From the NCBI RefSeq assembly GCF_963675815.1, contig NZ_OY776574.1, forward strand, positions 1,544,001-1,608,000: 64,000 nt of DNA, given 5' to 3'. The position numbers were made by a program, and so were the translations under genes. Source of the DNA: an uncultured Desulfuromusa sp. Lineage in GTDB: Bacteria; Desulfobacterota; Desulfuromonadia; Desulfuromonadales; Geopsychrobacteraceae. Shown here piece after piece: positions 18,688 to 28,377 of the stretch. The notes under the pieces were generated by a model. The model made no database searches and was not told where the DNA came from. It saw only the letters and a program-made list of their open reading frames with translations. The first letter of the stretch is position 1, and each line of letters starts with the position of its first letter.

Positions 18688-18729
18688 TCCCACCGGCAAT
18701 GAGAATCTATCGGCCTCTGCCGGTGGGGA
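18688..18729. terminator. Inverted repeat terminator between DUF3300 and RND genes
   Basis: TCCCACCGGCA, 20-base spacer, TGCCGGTGGGGA, directly after the DUF3300 stop. The stem is long and GC-rich; the right flank is GATTTTGG. It is placed to end transcription from both convergent units. Confidence 0.6.
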
Positions 18730-18779
18730 GATTTTGGATTGTAGCGACAATGCGCTGACACAAGGTGTGTTCTTACGGG

Positions 18780-21700
18780 TTAACTCTCTTGCGGATGCAC
18801 ATGTTGCTCGTGCCGCTGCCAGAGATAGTAGAACAGCGGAATAACAATCAGGGTCAGTAATGTTGAAGCAAAGGTTCCAAAGATCAATGCCAATGCCAAC
18901 CCGCCAAAGACTGGGTCACTGATCATCACTGCAGAACCGAGCATGATAGCCAGTGCCGTCAGCAGAATTGGTCTGAAGCGCACCGCACCCGCCTCAAGTA
19001 CCGAATGTTTCAAATCATAGCCCTGACGACGGTAATCGAGAATAAAATCGATCAGAAGCAGCGAATTACGGACCACAACTCCGGCCAGAGCAATGAAGCC
19101 AATCATCGAGGTGGCGTTAAAGGGCATATTGAATAGCCAATGGCCGGGGAAAATACCGACTAACGTCAATGGAATCGCGCCCATGACAATGACCGGCAGC
19201 ATGAAGGACTGGTAATAGGCTACCAGCATCAGATAGATAAACACCAGACCGACGATAAATGCAGCACCAAGGTCGCGGAACACATCAAGGGTCAGCCGCA
19301 TATCGCCACCCCATAAAATTTGATAACGGGTGATATCATCCGGTTGTGATGCGACGAAACCCAGGTTAGAGGTGGTTAAATGGACTCCATTGGGTAGTTT
19401 TGCATCGTCGAAAAGTTTATTCAGTGTCAGGGTGGCGTAAACAGGGCTGGCATTGAGCATATCCCCCATAATGTAAACCACCGGATGCTGATCACGATCC
19501 ATAACCGGTTTGGCCACGCTGGATGATTCAATCTGTACGATCCCCGCCAGTGGGACCTGTTTTCCTTGTTTATTCGTAAGGGTCAAATCGCGAATCTGTT
19601 GAATCCAGGCGCGATCAGCCCGTTTGAGACGCACGACAACATGGGTTGGTTCCGGAGATTCGCTGCCACGCAAGGTTCCGATATCCGCACCTGCGACGAA
19701 ATCATGAACAGCTTTGGCCACCTGTGCCGGAGCCAGTCCAGCCAGCATGGCTTTGTATTGATCAACGCGAATCAGATACTCGGGGGCGGTCGCCGTAATG
19801 GAATCATCAATATTGATCATTGCATAGATGTCGCCGAACTCTTTTTTGATGAGTCCAGCTGTTTGACGGAGTTTCTCATAGTCCGGGCCGTAAAGTTCGG
19901 CCAGAACTTGAGATCGTACCGGTGGCCCCGGTGGGGTCAGAAAAAGTTTGATCCGCGCCTCTGGAAAAGCCTCACGCACATGAGCCAGAGCGGCCCAAAT
20001 TTCGGTAGCAACCACACTGGTATGAGGACGTTCCTTGTGTGCGACGATATTGACAACAATCTGTGCCAGGTTGGATCCTTCGCGCATGGCATCACCGCGG
20101 ACCATTCCGGCAAAACTCAGCGGACCGGTGCGGCCGAGATAGGTCTCATAGTCAGTGACGTAACGGTCCTGTGCCAACACCCGACCAACAGCCAGGGCGA
20201 CCCGGTTGGTTTCATCCAACGCCGTGCCGGCAGGGGTGTTGACTTCCAGAACAAAGGAATCGACGTTACTATCCGGCAGCATCTGCAGGTTGACACCCAA
20301 TGTACTGATCGGACCGTTCATTCCGGAAGGTCGAATAAACTGCCAGGCCGGCATTAACATCGATAACAACAAGAGTATGGTGACCACTGCAAAGAACAGG
20401 TTCCGCTTGCCGGAACCTTCGAGCAAAGGAGTGAAAATTTTCAGATAGGTGCGGTGGAGGATGTCTTTCGGTTGCTTGTCTTTGTCTTCCAGAGTTAAGC
20501 GGTTGTGGGCTTCATGGCGCGCAGCTTTTTTTCTTAGCCAGCGCAAAGCGATAAATGGAACCACAACATCAGCCATCAGCAGCGATGTCAACATTGCGAC
20601 GGGGACGTTGATGGGGATGGGGCGCATGAAAGGTCCCATCATCCCGGTGACAAATGCCATCGGAATAAAGGCAACGATGACTGTCATTGTGGCCATAATC
20701 GTCGGGTTGCCGATTTCATTCGTTGCCTGGACGATCAGGGTGCCGAAATCACGCACCGAGGTTGTGGCTTGCTGGATGTGACGATGAATGTTCTCAATGA
20801 CGACGATACCGTCGTCGACCAACAGCCCCAGTGCCAGGATGAGTGCAAACAGTGAGATCCGGTTGATGGTGTGGCCTGTCATCCATCCCACCCCCAGAAC
20901 GACAAACAAGGTCAGCGGGACCGTCAGGGTGACGATGGCCGCTTCACGCCAACCGAGAAAAAGCAGCAAGATCAGGGCAACCACAGCAATAGCGATGGAT
21001 AAATGTTCCATCAGAATATTGACTGCATCGTCTGCCCGTTTACCGTAATTACGGGTGACATTGACTTTAACCCCTTGCGGTAATGCTTCACGTTCTATTT
21101 TTTTCAGTTTTTCGAGGATACCGTTGGCGACGGTAACAGCATTAGCTCCAGTACGTTTACCGATTGCCAGGGTTACAGCCGGAACCGGATTACCAGGTTG
21201 CCTCTCCGGACTGCCTGCTCCGTAGGCGAGCGTGGTGTACTGTTTTTCATGTAATGGCCCTGCACGTACCGTTGCAATGTCTTTGAGGAAAATTGGTTTT
21301 TGATTGGCCTGACCGATGATCAGGTTGCCCAGTTCAGGGATGTTGCTGAAAGCGGCATTGACGCGCAGAGCATACTGGTGATTACTGTTGACCAGATCTC
21401 CGGCCGGCATCACCAGATTGGAGGCACGCAGCAGCTCGAGAATCTCATTGAGGTTCAGACCTGCGCTGGCCAGTCGTTGTGGATCTATTTCGATCTGTGC
21501 GGCACGTTGTTGTCCCCCGATGACCATGCTGTCGCCAACATCGGGAATGCTCCGGAGTTGTTCCAGAACCCGCATCCCGAGTTCGCGTAGATCCATACCG
21601 TTAAACTGGTCCGAACTCAGGGTCACACCGAGAATCGGGACATCGTTCACTCCTATGCTCTTGACCAGTGGTGGTTTGGCTCCCGGCGTCATTCGGTCCA

Positions 21701-22082
21701 TGTTGCGCATCAACTGGTTATAGAGCAGCAGCAGGCTCCGTTCTTCGTCAGCACCGACGAAAAACTGGACGGTCACCACGCCCATATCATTCACAGCATA
21801 GCCGTAGGTATGTTTAACCCCCTTGATGGTTGCCATCAAGGCTTCCAGGGGCTTGACCACCTGATTCTGTATTTCTTCCGGCGAATAGCCGGGACGCATA
21901 ACGAAAATCGATGCAGCAGGGACGACGATCTCAGGGTTGTAGAGACGTGGGGTAACAAAGACGGCCATCGCTCCCCAGAGGGAGATTGCCAGCATGATTA
22001 AAAGGGTGATTTTGGTATGCAGGAAGGTTTTAGCCAACCAGCCGGCAATATTCATCGGCATTTGTTTTTCTTGCGAACTCAT
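18780..22082 (-). CDS. RND efflux permease (AcrB/HAE1-type)
   Basis: Inner-membrane proton-driven efflux pump subunit, 1100 residues. The first helix ITLLIMLAISLWGAMAV is followed by a large periplasmic loop, then the TM block containing LILALGLLVDDGIVVIENI (about 415), where the paired Asp residues of TM4 carry protons. The second half repeats the layout, ending with the FIALAGVVVRNSLLLIDFI region. Substrate class (drug or metal) is not obvious. It is the last gene of a tolC-like, adaptor, permease operon, overlapping the adaptor by 4 bp (ATGA). Confidence 0.92.
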   Translation of the reverse strand: MSSQEKQMPMNIAGWLAKTFLHTKITLLIMLAISLWGAMAVFVTPRLYNPEIVVPAASIFVMRPGYSPEEIQNQVVKPLEALMATIKGVKHTYGYAVNDMGVVTVQFFVGADEERSLLLLYNQLMRNMDRMTPGAKPPLVKSIGVNDVPILGVTLSSDQFNGMDLRELGMRVLEQLRSIPDVGDSMVIGGQQRAAQIEIDPQRLASAGLNLNEILELLRASNLVMPAGDLVNSNHQYALRVNAAFSNIPELGNLIIGQANQKPIFLKDIATVRAGPLHEKQYTTLAYGAGSPERQPGNPVPAVTLAIGKRTGANAVTVANGILEKLKKIEREALPQGVKVNVTRNYGKRADDAVNILMEHLSIAIAVVALILLLFLGWREAAIVTLTVPLTLFVVLGVGWMTGHTINRISLFALILALGLLVDDGIVVIENIHRHIQQATTSVRDFGTLIVQATNEIGNPTIMATMTVIVAFIPMAFVTGMMGPFMRPIPINVPVAMLTSLLMADVVVPFIALRWLRKKAARHEAHNRLTLEDKDKQPKDILHRTYLKIFTPLLEGSGKRNLFFAVVTILLLLSMLMPAWQFIRPSGMNGPISTLGVNLQMLPDSNVDSFVLEVNTPAGTALDETNRVALAVGRVLAQDRYVTDYETYLGRTGPLSFAGMVRGDAMREGSNLAQIVVNIVAHKERPHTSVVATEIWAALAHVREAFPEARIKLFLTPPGPPVRSQVLAELYGPDYEKLRQTAGLIKKEFGDIYAMINIDDSITATAPEYLIRVDQYKAMLAGLAPAQVAKAVHDFVAGADIGTLRGSESPEPTHVVVRLKRADRAWIQQIRDLTLTNKQGKQVPLAGIVQIESSSVAKPVMDRDQHPVVYIMGDMLNASPVYATLTLNKLFDDAKLPNGVHLTTSNLGFVASQPDDITRYQILWGGDMRLTLDVFRDLGAAFIVGLVFIYLMLVAYYQSFMLPVIVMGAIPLTLVGIFPGHWLFNMPFNATSMIGFIALAGVVVRNSLLLIDFILDYRRQGYDLKHSVLEAGAVRFRPILLTALAIMLGSAVMISDPVFGGLALALIFGTFASTLLTLIVIPLFYYLWQRHEQHVHPQES

Positions 22083-23224
22083 GCGCCGTCGCCTTGTCTG
22101 ATGTGGACTTTCACTCCGTTATTAAGTTCACCTTCGGCGTTGACAACCAGACGATCACCTGCAACCAGCCCGGAAAGCACCACAATTCCGCTGTCGGTCT
22201 TTTCTCCCAGACGGACCATGCGGAATGCGGCCATGCCGTTCTCATCCAGTACAAAAACGCCGTCAATACCGGCACGTTTTTGTACCGCTGATGGCGGTGC
22301 TACGATTCCCGGTTGTTGATCTACCAGAATACGGACGCGGACAAAATCACCATTGTTGGTGTCGCTGTCGGCGGGAAGATTCAGTTTGATACTGTGACTA
22401 TGTGTTATTGGATCAGCGGCACTCACCAGCCGGGCCACAGTTCCTTCAACCTGAAGCGGGTTGAAGTCGTTGCCGTCAATAGTGACAGGAACTTTCTGTT
22501 CAAGACTCAAAGTTTCAAAGGCTTGTTGACTGACCTGAACCACGACCTGCTGTAGCCCGGAACTCTGCAGGGTCAGTAGCGGATGTCCCGGAGCCGCCAA
22601 CTGACCGACATCAATAAATTTGGCGACGACAGTGCCCGAAAAAGGTGCACGGACATCAACGTAGTTCAGCTGCGATTGCGCCTGCTGTAGCCCTGCCTGA
22701 GCTGCTTCCAGGTTCCCCTGAGCGACCCGATAGCCCATCTCTACCTGTTGGAATTGCTGTTCCGGAATAGCTTTCTGCCGGTAGAGATCCTGAAAGCGTT
22801 GATAGTTGGCTTCGGCATCTGCGAGCACCGATTTGGCTTTGCCAAGGGCAGCTTTCGCCTGGGCGATTCCCCCTTTGACATCGTTGGCATCGAGGGACAG
22901 GAGCAGGTCGCCCTTTTTCACCCGTTGTCCCTCATGGACCAGCAGTTTGCGGACATAGCCCATCAGCCGCGAGGCAATCTGCACCTCGCTGGTTGAGGTC
23001 ACCATCCCCGGAAAGGTTGCGTAAATGGGCAATAGCTCATGCTGAACAGTGATGACCTGAGCTGTGACTTCGCTGGTCGGGGCTGTTGCTGCTTCTGCAG
23101 TCGTATAACTACCAGTCAGCAATGCAACAAGGGCCAAAATGGAGAAGAGTCTGTTTTTTGTGTTCAACATGGTTTTACCAATCTGCTGAAATTTGACCGG
23201 CAGCTGCCTGCCGATCACGTTCAT
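22079..23224 (-). CDS. RND periplasmic adaptor (membrane fusion protein)
   Basis: Links the inner-membrane pump to the TolC channel. Up to 381 residues: an N-terminal hydrophobic signal (SILALVALLTG), a barrel-sandwich lipoyl half (GYVRKLLVHEGQRVKKGDLL), a coiled-coil hairpin (about 110-180, AAQAGLQQAQSQL), the second lipoyl half (VRAPFSGTVVAKFIDVGQL), and a beta-barrel and membrane-proximal domain. The start overlaps the upstream TolC-like gene as ATGA at 23221-23224; an internal ATG at 23170 would give a tidier signal peptide, and neither has a strong ribosome site. Confidence 0.9.
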   Translation of the reverse strand: MNVIGRQLPVKFQQIGKTMLNTKNRLFSILALVALLTGSYTTAEAATAPTSEVTAQVITVQHELLPIYATFPGMVTSTSEVQIASRLMGYVRKLLVHEGQRVKKGDLLLSLDANDVKGGIAQAKAALGKAKSVLADAEANYQRFQDLYRQKAIPEQQFQQVEMGYRVAQGNLEAAQAGLQQAQSQLNYVDVRAPFSGTVVAKFIDVGQLAAPGHPLLTLQSSGLQQVVVQVSQQAFETLSLEQKVPVTIDGNDFNPLQVEGTVARLVSAADPITHSHSIKLNLPADSDTNNGDFVRVRILVDQQPGIVAPPSAVQKRAGIDGVFVLDENGMAAFRMVRLGEKTDSGIVVLSGLVAGDRLVVNAEGELNNGVKVHIRQGDGA

Positions 23225-24654
23225 TGAATCAGACTCGCGCTACTGATCGCGGTCGGAGTCAAGCGGCCAAGGGCAAGCAACAACCCGGCACGCTGCATTA
23301 TCTGCTGGTAGTTAGCAGCGACGAGATCGCTACGAGATTTATCCAGTTCTGCCTGTGCTGCCAACAGTTCAGTCATGGTGGCGACGCCTTTTTCATAGCG
23401 CAACCGCTCTAACCGTTCGGCTTCCTCAGCCTGACTGATAGCGAGTTCACGGACTTTGACACGTTCTGCCGCTAATGCGACATCGCGCCAAGCTGCATTA
23501 AACTGCAGGCGTAACTGGTTACGGGCCTGATACAACCGGCTCCGCTGCTGAGAGAGTCGGGCATTTGCCTGATCGACACCGCCACGCCGGGCACCGAAAT
23601 CAAACAGGTTCCAGCTCAAAACCCCGGCAACCATGCTTGATTGATTGCCACCCGGCTCCCAGTCGGTATTGTTCCACTCACTGCTGAGAAGGAGATTGAA
23701 GCTTGGCAGGTAATCAGATCGGGCAATTTTTACTTCAGCCTGACTGGCTTCAATTTTACCCCCAAGCGCCAGCAATCCCGGATTTTCTTCCAACATTTTC
23801 TGACGTAGATCGGCCAATGAGCCTTCAGGTAGAGAAACCTGCAGAACTTCAGTCACATCAACCGGGCGATCATCACCGTCACCAATCAAAATTCGCAGTT
23901 GATCATAAGTTTTGCCCAGATAAGTCTCCGCTTCACTTTTGCGCAAGCGGACACTGCTGAGGTTCAATTGGGCACGAAGCTGGTCATTACGGGCAACAAC
24001 ACCACGAGTAAAGAGCTTGTCGGTTAATTTGGTATAAGACTCTGCTGCTGTCACTGCTTTTTCTGCCACTGCTACAAAAGCTTTGGCGGTGTGCACTCCT
24101 TCGTAAGCCTGCAACACCTTCAGAGTTAACTGCTGTCGTGCCATCTCGTCTCCGCTACGTGCGGCACTCAGATAGGCACGAGCCTGATGCAGATAGCTAC
24201 GCATCTTGCCGCCGTTATAAACGGGGACTTGAAGCTCGAGTTTGGTCTGATAATTACTATACCAGCCTGGCTCGTTGAGGTTGTCGGGTGCAATATACAA
24301 GCTGGAAGGATCCGATGGATTAAACTGAGCGGCTCCAAAATCGTTAAAGGTTGCTTCCCCTTGATTCAACTTCATGCCAAAAGCATTCAGGCCGCCATCC
24401 GAACCACTCGCACTGTAAGACGCCTGCAACTTGGGCAACAGATGACCGGATGCAGCCTTTACTGCTCCCTGTGCTTCGGCAATCTGAGCGCGGGAAATCA
24501 GCATTTCCGGCGTTTGATTTAAAGCCGCTTGCAGGGCTTCATTGAAACTCAGTCGCTGGATCGATGCCGGTGAAGCACAGGCCAAGCCGGAATACCCAAG
24601 CAGCAGAAGGGTTATAACTCTCATCAGCCATCGGGATGGTGTTGCAACGTTCAT
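23221..24654 (-). CDS. TolC-family outer-membrane efflux channel
   Basis: Outer-membrane/periplasmic tunnel of the tripartite pump, 477 residues. A signal peptide (about 1-27, LLLLGYSGLACA) is followed by two OEP repeats typical of TolC: FNEALQAALNQTPEMLISRAQIAEA (about 37) and a second at LRQKMLEENPGLLALGGKI (about 260), with long helical stretches between. First gene of the efflux operon; its upstream region of about 200 bp holds a small palindrome at 24701-24715. Confidence 0.9.
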   Translation of the reverse strand: MNVATPSRWLMRVITLLLLGYSGLACASPASIQRLSFNEALQAALNQTPEMLISRAQIAEAQGAVKAASGHLLPKLQASYSASGSDGGLNAFGMKLNQGEATFNDFGAAQFNPSDPSSLYIAPDNLNEPGWYSNYQTKLELQVPVYNGGKMRSYLHQARAYLSAARSGDEMARQQLTLKVLQAYEGVHTAKAFVAVAEKAVTAAESYTKLTDKLFTRGVVARNDQLRAQLNLSSVRLRKSEAETYLGKTYDQLRILIGDGDDRPVDVTEVLQVSLPEGSLADLRQKMLEENPGLLALGGKIEASQAEVKIARSDYLPSFNLLLSSEWNNTDWEPGGNQSSMVAGVLSWNLFDFGARRGGVDQANARLSQQRSRLYQARNQLRLQFNAAWRDVALAAERVKVRELAISQAEEAERLERLRYEKGVATMTELLAAQAELDKSRSDLVAANYQQIMQRAGLLLALGRLTPTAISSASLIQ

Positions 24655-24700
24655 AACTCTCCCTTGAATCCCATGTGATAGTTATTTTATCTGTAAAGTT

Positions 24701-24715
24701 AAGGTTAGCAACCTT
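24701..24715. promoter_or_regulatory. Palindrome upstream of the efflux operon
   Basis: AAGGTT, three bases, AACCTT, about 47-61 bp before the tolC-like start codon, in the position of a repressor or activator site. No regulator gene lies next to the operon. Confidence 0.35.
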
Positions 24716-24861
24716 TGCAACGAATTGGGCGTAGTTTCCGCTAGCTGTTGTTCTTTCGGTTGACCTCCGTTTGCGTCTTTGGTGCCATGACCCGCGGTTG
24801 TTGCCGGCGACAGAAGAACCGGCAGCATTTAAAGCTGTTGATCGACAATATGGCGCTCCTA

Positions 24862-25053
24862 TTATCCTTCTTTGACGCCCATTTTATGTAGAATTGTCAT
24901 CATCGGGCACCAGTTGGTGAAGGCACTTTGAAACAGGTTCAGGCCGACAAAAGCGGTAAAATAAATCCAGTAAGGTGAATGAACTTTAGAGAGCACAACG
25001 CTGAGGACAATCACAAGCCCGGCAATTAAACGCAGGTAACGGTTCACAGTCAT
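24862..25053 (-). CDS. YgaP-type two-helix membrane protein (DUF2892)
   Basis: 63 residues: YLRLIAGLVIVLSVVLS and WIYFTAFVGLNLFQSAF are two membrane helices, then FTNWCPMMTILHKMGV. The NWCP motif and length match the DUF2892 inner-membrane domain found alone or fused to rhodanese in YgaP. The Cys may take part in sulfur chemistry by analogy with YgaP; that is inference. AAGGAG precedes the ATG. Confidence 0.85.
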   Translation of the reverse strand: MTVNRYLRLIAGLVIVLSVVLSKVHSPYWIYFTAFVGLNLFQSAFTNWCPMMTILHKMGVKEG

Positions 25054-25088
25054 AGAAAGCTCCTTTGATGATTTTCTGTTTAAATTGA

Positions 25089-25418
25089 TTAATGTCCCAC
25101 AGTTTTAGATAAGACATTTATGACGACCACTCCGGCTACGATTAACGCCATTCCAACAATTGCGGGAAGATCCGGTGTTTGTTTGTAGAAAATTATACCC
25201 GAAATGGTGATTAAAACGATACCCAACCCTGACCAGGTCGCATATGTAATACCAACAGGGATCGTTTTTAAGACCTGTGCCAAAAAGTAAAAGGCCGCTC
25301 CGTACCCAATAATAACGATAAGACTCGGAACAACCTTTGTAAACTCTGCAGATGCTTTGAGTGCACTTGTTGCTATGACTTCAGCGACGATTGCAATTGC
25401 AAGGTATAAATATGCCAT
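25089..25418 (-). CDS. SMR-family small multidrug efflux transporter (EmrE/QacE-like)
   Basis: 109 residues, four membrane helices, proton-coupled antiporter of cationic compounds that works as a dimer. The membrane-embedded Glu that binds both proton and drug is in AIVAEVIATSALK (about residue 13). YATWSGLGIVLITISG and GMALIVAGVVVINVLS are the typical TM3/TM4 signatures. Single gene, between DUF2892 and DUF3124 genes. Whether it is a drug or guanidinium exporter is not clear. Confidence 0.9.
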   Translation of the reverse strand: MAYLYLAIAIVAEVIATSALKASAEFTKVVPSLIVIIGYGAAFYFLAQVLKTIPVGITYATWSGLGIVLITISGIIFYKQTPDLPAIVGMALIVAGVVVINVLSKTVGH

Positions 25419-25494
25419 ATCATTCTTTCTGAACTCTAAGCAATGCCAGTGTAGCGATATCTTTCGACCGGACTGCTGTGTTGGTCAGGTCTCT

Positions 25495-25968
25495 TCATTT
25501 GGTGTTTTCTGCTATCACCTTGCCTTGAGTGACGAAGGAAATACCCTGACCTGATTTCGCTCCGATCATGACCCCTTCTATAACCGGGGAGTTGATTTTT
25601 TTGGCTGCTTTCCATCTGACGATGAAATTTGCTCCAAAACCCCCTGCCTGATCATTCTCTTTTATTGACAGATGGTGTGATGTGAGAGGAGCCAGGGACA
25701 ACGGTTTTTGGATATATTCTTTCAGGGATTTTCCGTTATTGTCAAAATATTCTGCGGAGAGGATTGTCATTGAATTGTGGATGTCCGTGTTTCTGATACT
25801 GAGCATTGCGGCGAGATCAAAAGGCCTTTCTTTGGGGCCGGTAAAAACATTTGAATAAATAGCAACGTAGACTGTTTGACCGGATGATAATTCAATTTCA
25901 TCAGCAGATGAAAAAACTGAAAAAGAAAATAGGATGCTGAGAATTAACAATAGAACCCGTTTTTTCAT
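25495..25968 (-). CDS. DUF3124 secreted protein
   Basis: 157 residues with a signal peptide (about 1-22, LLLILSILFSFSVFSSA). The mature part has the DUF3124 pattern: GQTVYVAIYSNVFTG, FDLAAMLSIRNTD, SAEYFDNNGKSL and a C-terminal FIVRWKA...PVIEGVMIG segment, giving a predicted beta-rich fold. Function unknown. A single gene with a good leader; about 280 bp follow its promoter side up to katA's terminator. Confidence 0.75.
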   Translation of the reverse strand: MKKRVLLLILSILFSFSVFSSADEIELSSGQTVYVAIYSNVFTGPKERPFDLAAMLSIRNTDIHNSMTILSAEYFDNNGKSLKEYIQKPLSLAPLTSHHLSIKENDQAGGFGANFIVRWKAAKKINSPVIEGVMIGAKSGQGISFVTQGKVIAENTK

Positions 25969-26175
25969 AGTTGTATTTCCTGTGAGCTTTTTTATGTCAC
26001 CGGGGAGGAGATAAAAACTCCTCTAGCATTTCTGTTCGTCCCGACTGTGAAGGGATCCAATCAATCCATTATATAGTATGTCTGTAACTTTTGTGGCAGA
26101 TATTTAAATTATTCCTCTCTCGTTCTGATCCGTTTAGCTGCCGGTCGTAACCGCTTTGTTGATGATAAAAAAGAT

Positions 26176-26203
26176 GAGGTTGCCGGAGACGACCGGCAAC
26201 CTC
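26176..26203 (-). terminator. Rho-independent terminator of katA
   Basis: GAGGTTGCCGG, 6-base loop, CCGGCAACCTC: an 11-bp perfect stem. On the minus strand it is followed by ATCTTTTTTATC. It lies about 50 bp after the catalase stop. Confidence 0.85.
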
Positions 26204-26255
26204 AATGTTTTTGAGTTGGCCCAACTTTGTAACTTGCGGTGGGTTTTATTCCTTC

Positions 26256-27728
26256 TTATTTCAGTTTGTCGAGGGGAATGTTCATTGCGTTGGCAACCCC
26301 TTCGCCATAAGCAGGATCCGCTTTGTAACAATTCGCTGCATGGCGGATTTTGATCTCCATGGGGGAATCGCCCATGGCGCGAGCCGTATTGCCGAACAGG
26401 GCCGATTGTTGTTCCGGACTCATAAGCCGGAACAGTGCCCCGGGCTGGCTGTAATGATCATCATCGTCTTCATAGTGGCTCCAGTGATCGGCCGCACCTT
26501 CGGTCGACAGTGGCGGCTCGGAAAAGTCCGGTTGCTCCTGCCATTCACCATAGCTGTTCGGCTCGTAGTGGAGTTTGCTGCCATGATTACCGTCGACACG
26601 CATGGCTCCGTCACGATGAAAGCTGTGAAACGGGCACCGGGGTTTGTTGACAGGAATCAGATGGTGATTGACACCCAGCCGGTAGCGCTGTGTATCGCCA
26701 TATGAAAACAGTCTGCCCTGCAACATTTTATCGGGTGAAAAGCCGATACCCGGGACAATATTGGTCGGGTTAAAAGCTGCTTGCTCAACATCAGCAAAAT
26801 AATTTTCCGGGTTGCGGTTCAGTTCCAGAACGCCGACATCTATCAGCGGATAGTCTTCATGCGGCCAGACCTTGCTTAGATCGAACGGGTTGAATGGGAA
26901 TTTGGCGGCATCGGCCTCCGGGACAACTTGAATCTGCAGATTCCAGCGTGGGAAATCTCCGGCTTCAATGTTGTCGTAAAGATCTCGCTGATTACTTTCC
27001 CGACATTTGCCGATAACCTTTTCGGCTTCCTCGTCGGTCAGGCATTTGATTCCTTGCTGGGTTTTAAAATGGAACTTGACCCAGTAACGTTTCATGTCCG
27101 CACTGATCAAACTATAGGTATGGCTGCCATAACCGTTCATGTGCCGGAAGGAATAGGGAATCCCCCGATCGCTCATGGTAATGGTCACCTGATGGAGGGC
27201 CTCAGGCAGCAGCGTCCAGAAGTCCCAGTTGTTTTGTGCGCTGCGAAGATTGGTCCGCGGATCGCGTTTTACCGCATGGTTCAGATCGGGAAATTTGTAG
27301 GGATCTTTAAGGAAGAAAACCGGGGTATTATTGCCGACCAGATCCCAGTTCCCTTCTTCCGTATAGAATTTCATCGCAAAACCGCGGATATCGCGTTCTG
27401 CATCTGCCGCGCCACGCTCACCCGCTACAGTAGAAAAGCGGACAAAGCATTCTGTTTTCTTGCCTATTTCCGAGAAAATTTTTGCTTTGGTATATTGACT
27501 GATGTCATGGGTTACAGTGAAGTGTCCGAAAGCGCCGGAACCTTTGGCGTGCATCCGCCGTTCCGGGATAACTTCACGGTCGAAGCTGGCCATTTTTTCC
27601 TGAAACCAGACATCCTGCATCAGCATCGGCCCGCGTGGTCCGGCGGTCATGACGTGGTTGTTGTCGGCGACCGGTGCTCCTGCATTGGTTGTCAATAGCT
27701 TCGATTTGTCAGGGTTTTTCTTGTCCAT
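26256..27728 (-). CDS. katA: Monofunctional haem catalase
   Basis: Dismutates hydrogen peroxide to water and oxygen; 490 residues, the small-subunit (clade 3) length. The distal His is in RRMHAKGSGAFGHF (about 55), the distal Asn in DLVGNNTPVFFLKDP (about 130) and the proximal haem-ligand Tyr in RLFSYGDTQRYRLG (about 340). The ATG at 27726-27728 has AAGGAGAGG before it and is preferred to one 24 bases upstream. No signal peptide, so cytosolic. A Fur/PerR-type regulator lies directly upstream on the same strand, and a PerR-box-like sequence lies between them. Confidence 0.94.
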   Translation of the reverse strand: MDKKNPDKSKLLTTNAGAPVADNNHVMTAGPRGPMLMQDVWFQEKMASFDREVIPERRMHAKGSGAFGHFTVTHDISQYTKAKIFSEIGKKTECFVRFSTVAGERGAADAERDIRGFAMKFYTEEGNWDLVGNNTPVFFLKDPYKFPDLNHAVKRDPRTNLRSAQNNWDFWTLLPEALHQVTITMSDRGIPYSFRHMNGYGSHTYSLISADMKRYWVKFHFKTQQGIKCLTDEEAEKVIGKCRESNQRDLYDNIEAGDFPRWNLQIQVVPEADAAKFPFNPFDLSKVWPHEDYPLIDVGVLELNRNPENYFADVEQAAFNPTNIVPGIGFSPDKMLQGRLFSYGDTQRYRLGVNHHLIPVNKPRCPFHSFHRDGAMRVDGNHGSKLHYEPNSYGEWQEQPDFSEPPLSTEGAADHWSHYEDDDDHYSQPGALFRLMSPEQQSALFGNTARAMGDSPMEIKIRHAANCYKADPAYGEGVANAMNIPLDKLK

Positions 27729-27788
27729 GATCCTCTCCTTGTTGAAATGCACCCATGGTATTCATTTCAGGGTGCGTTGACAGATACA

Positions 27789-27801
27789 CTTGGATAATCA
27801 C
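27789..27801 (-). promoter_or_regulatory. Motif shared by katA and fur/perR upstream regions (copy 1)
   Basis: Minus strand GTGATTATCCAAG, about 60-70 bp before the katA start. It matches 12 of 13 bases of the copy at 28378-28390. A shared operator or promoter element is likely. Confidence 0.45.
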
Positions 27802-27842
27802 AGATTACTTTTAACACCTCGCTCAGGAAAGTCAATGTTTAA

Positions 27843-27857
27843 TAATAATAATTATCA
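27843..27857. promoter_or_regulatory. PerR/Fur-box-like palindrome upstream of katA
   Basis: TAATAATAATTATCA matches 12 of the 14 defined positions of the Bacillus PerR box TTATAATNATTATAA. It lies just past the regulator gene's stop codon and about 115 bp upstream of the katA start. Confidence 0.5.
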
Positions 27858-27874
27858 ATAATGGGTGATGAAAA

Positions 27875-28324
27875 TTATTTTCGTTGTTTCTGGCAGGATG
27901 GGCAGACACCGAAGAATTCGAGTTGAGAGGAGAGGATTTGATAGCCTGAAAGTTTTTCAATTTCAGCTGTGATCTGATCAAGGAGATCAATATCCGGTTC
28001 AATAATAGTGTTGCATTTGCTACAAATCAGATGGGGGTGGGGATAGGGTTTTTTACCATCGTAGCGGTTGTGACCGGAACTGAAACCGATTTCAAGAATC
28101 TCTTCAAGTTCTTTCAGCAGGGAGACCGTTTTATAGACCGTTGCAAGGCTTATGGCCCGGAATGTTTTCCTGACTTCCTCATAGACCATTTCCACGCTTG
28201 GATGCTTGTCACTGTTCAGAAAGGCTTCAATAATGGCAATTCGCTGAGAAGTGATACGACAGTTGCGTTCTCGGAGCTTGGTGAGAATGTCGTCAAGACG
28301 GGATTGAGAATCTTTCACAATCAC
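27875..28324 (-). CDS. Fur-family transcriptional regulator, probably PerR-type
   Basis: 149 residues. An N-terminal winged helix (about 10-80, RITSQRIAIIEAFL, SLATVYKTVSLLKEL) is followed by a dimerisation domain with the metal-binding cluster YPHPHLICSKC and structural-zinc Cys pairs CSKC and CPSC. The location before katA argues for a peroxide-responsive PerR. By eye, however, the residue aligned with PerR Asp104 is Glu (NTIIEPDID), as in Fur, so peroxide sensing is not certain. It reads toward katA with its own likely operator upstream. Confidence 0.85.
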   Translation of the reverse strand: MIVKDSQSRLDDILTKLRERNCRITSQRIAIIEAFLNSDKHPSVEMVYEEVRKTFRAISLATVYKTVSLLKELEEILEIGFSSGHNRYDGKKPYPHPHLICSKCNTIIEPDIDLLDQITAEIEKLSGYQILSSQLEFFGVCPSCQKQRK

Positions 28325-28377
28325 TCCAGCAGAGGGATATCATATTCAAGGGGTATTATAATAAATAATCACTTGTC

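Noticed and set aside
19566..20357. 263-codon plus-strand frame inside the RND pump gene
   Set aside because: It lies antisense to a clear AcrB-type gene, has no recognisable motif and is rich in shadow-type residues.
26928..27698. 256-codon plus-strand frame over katA
   Set aside because: Antisense to the catalase, whose motifs are unambiguous; no leader or family resemblance.
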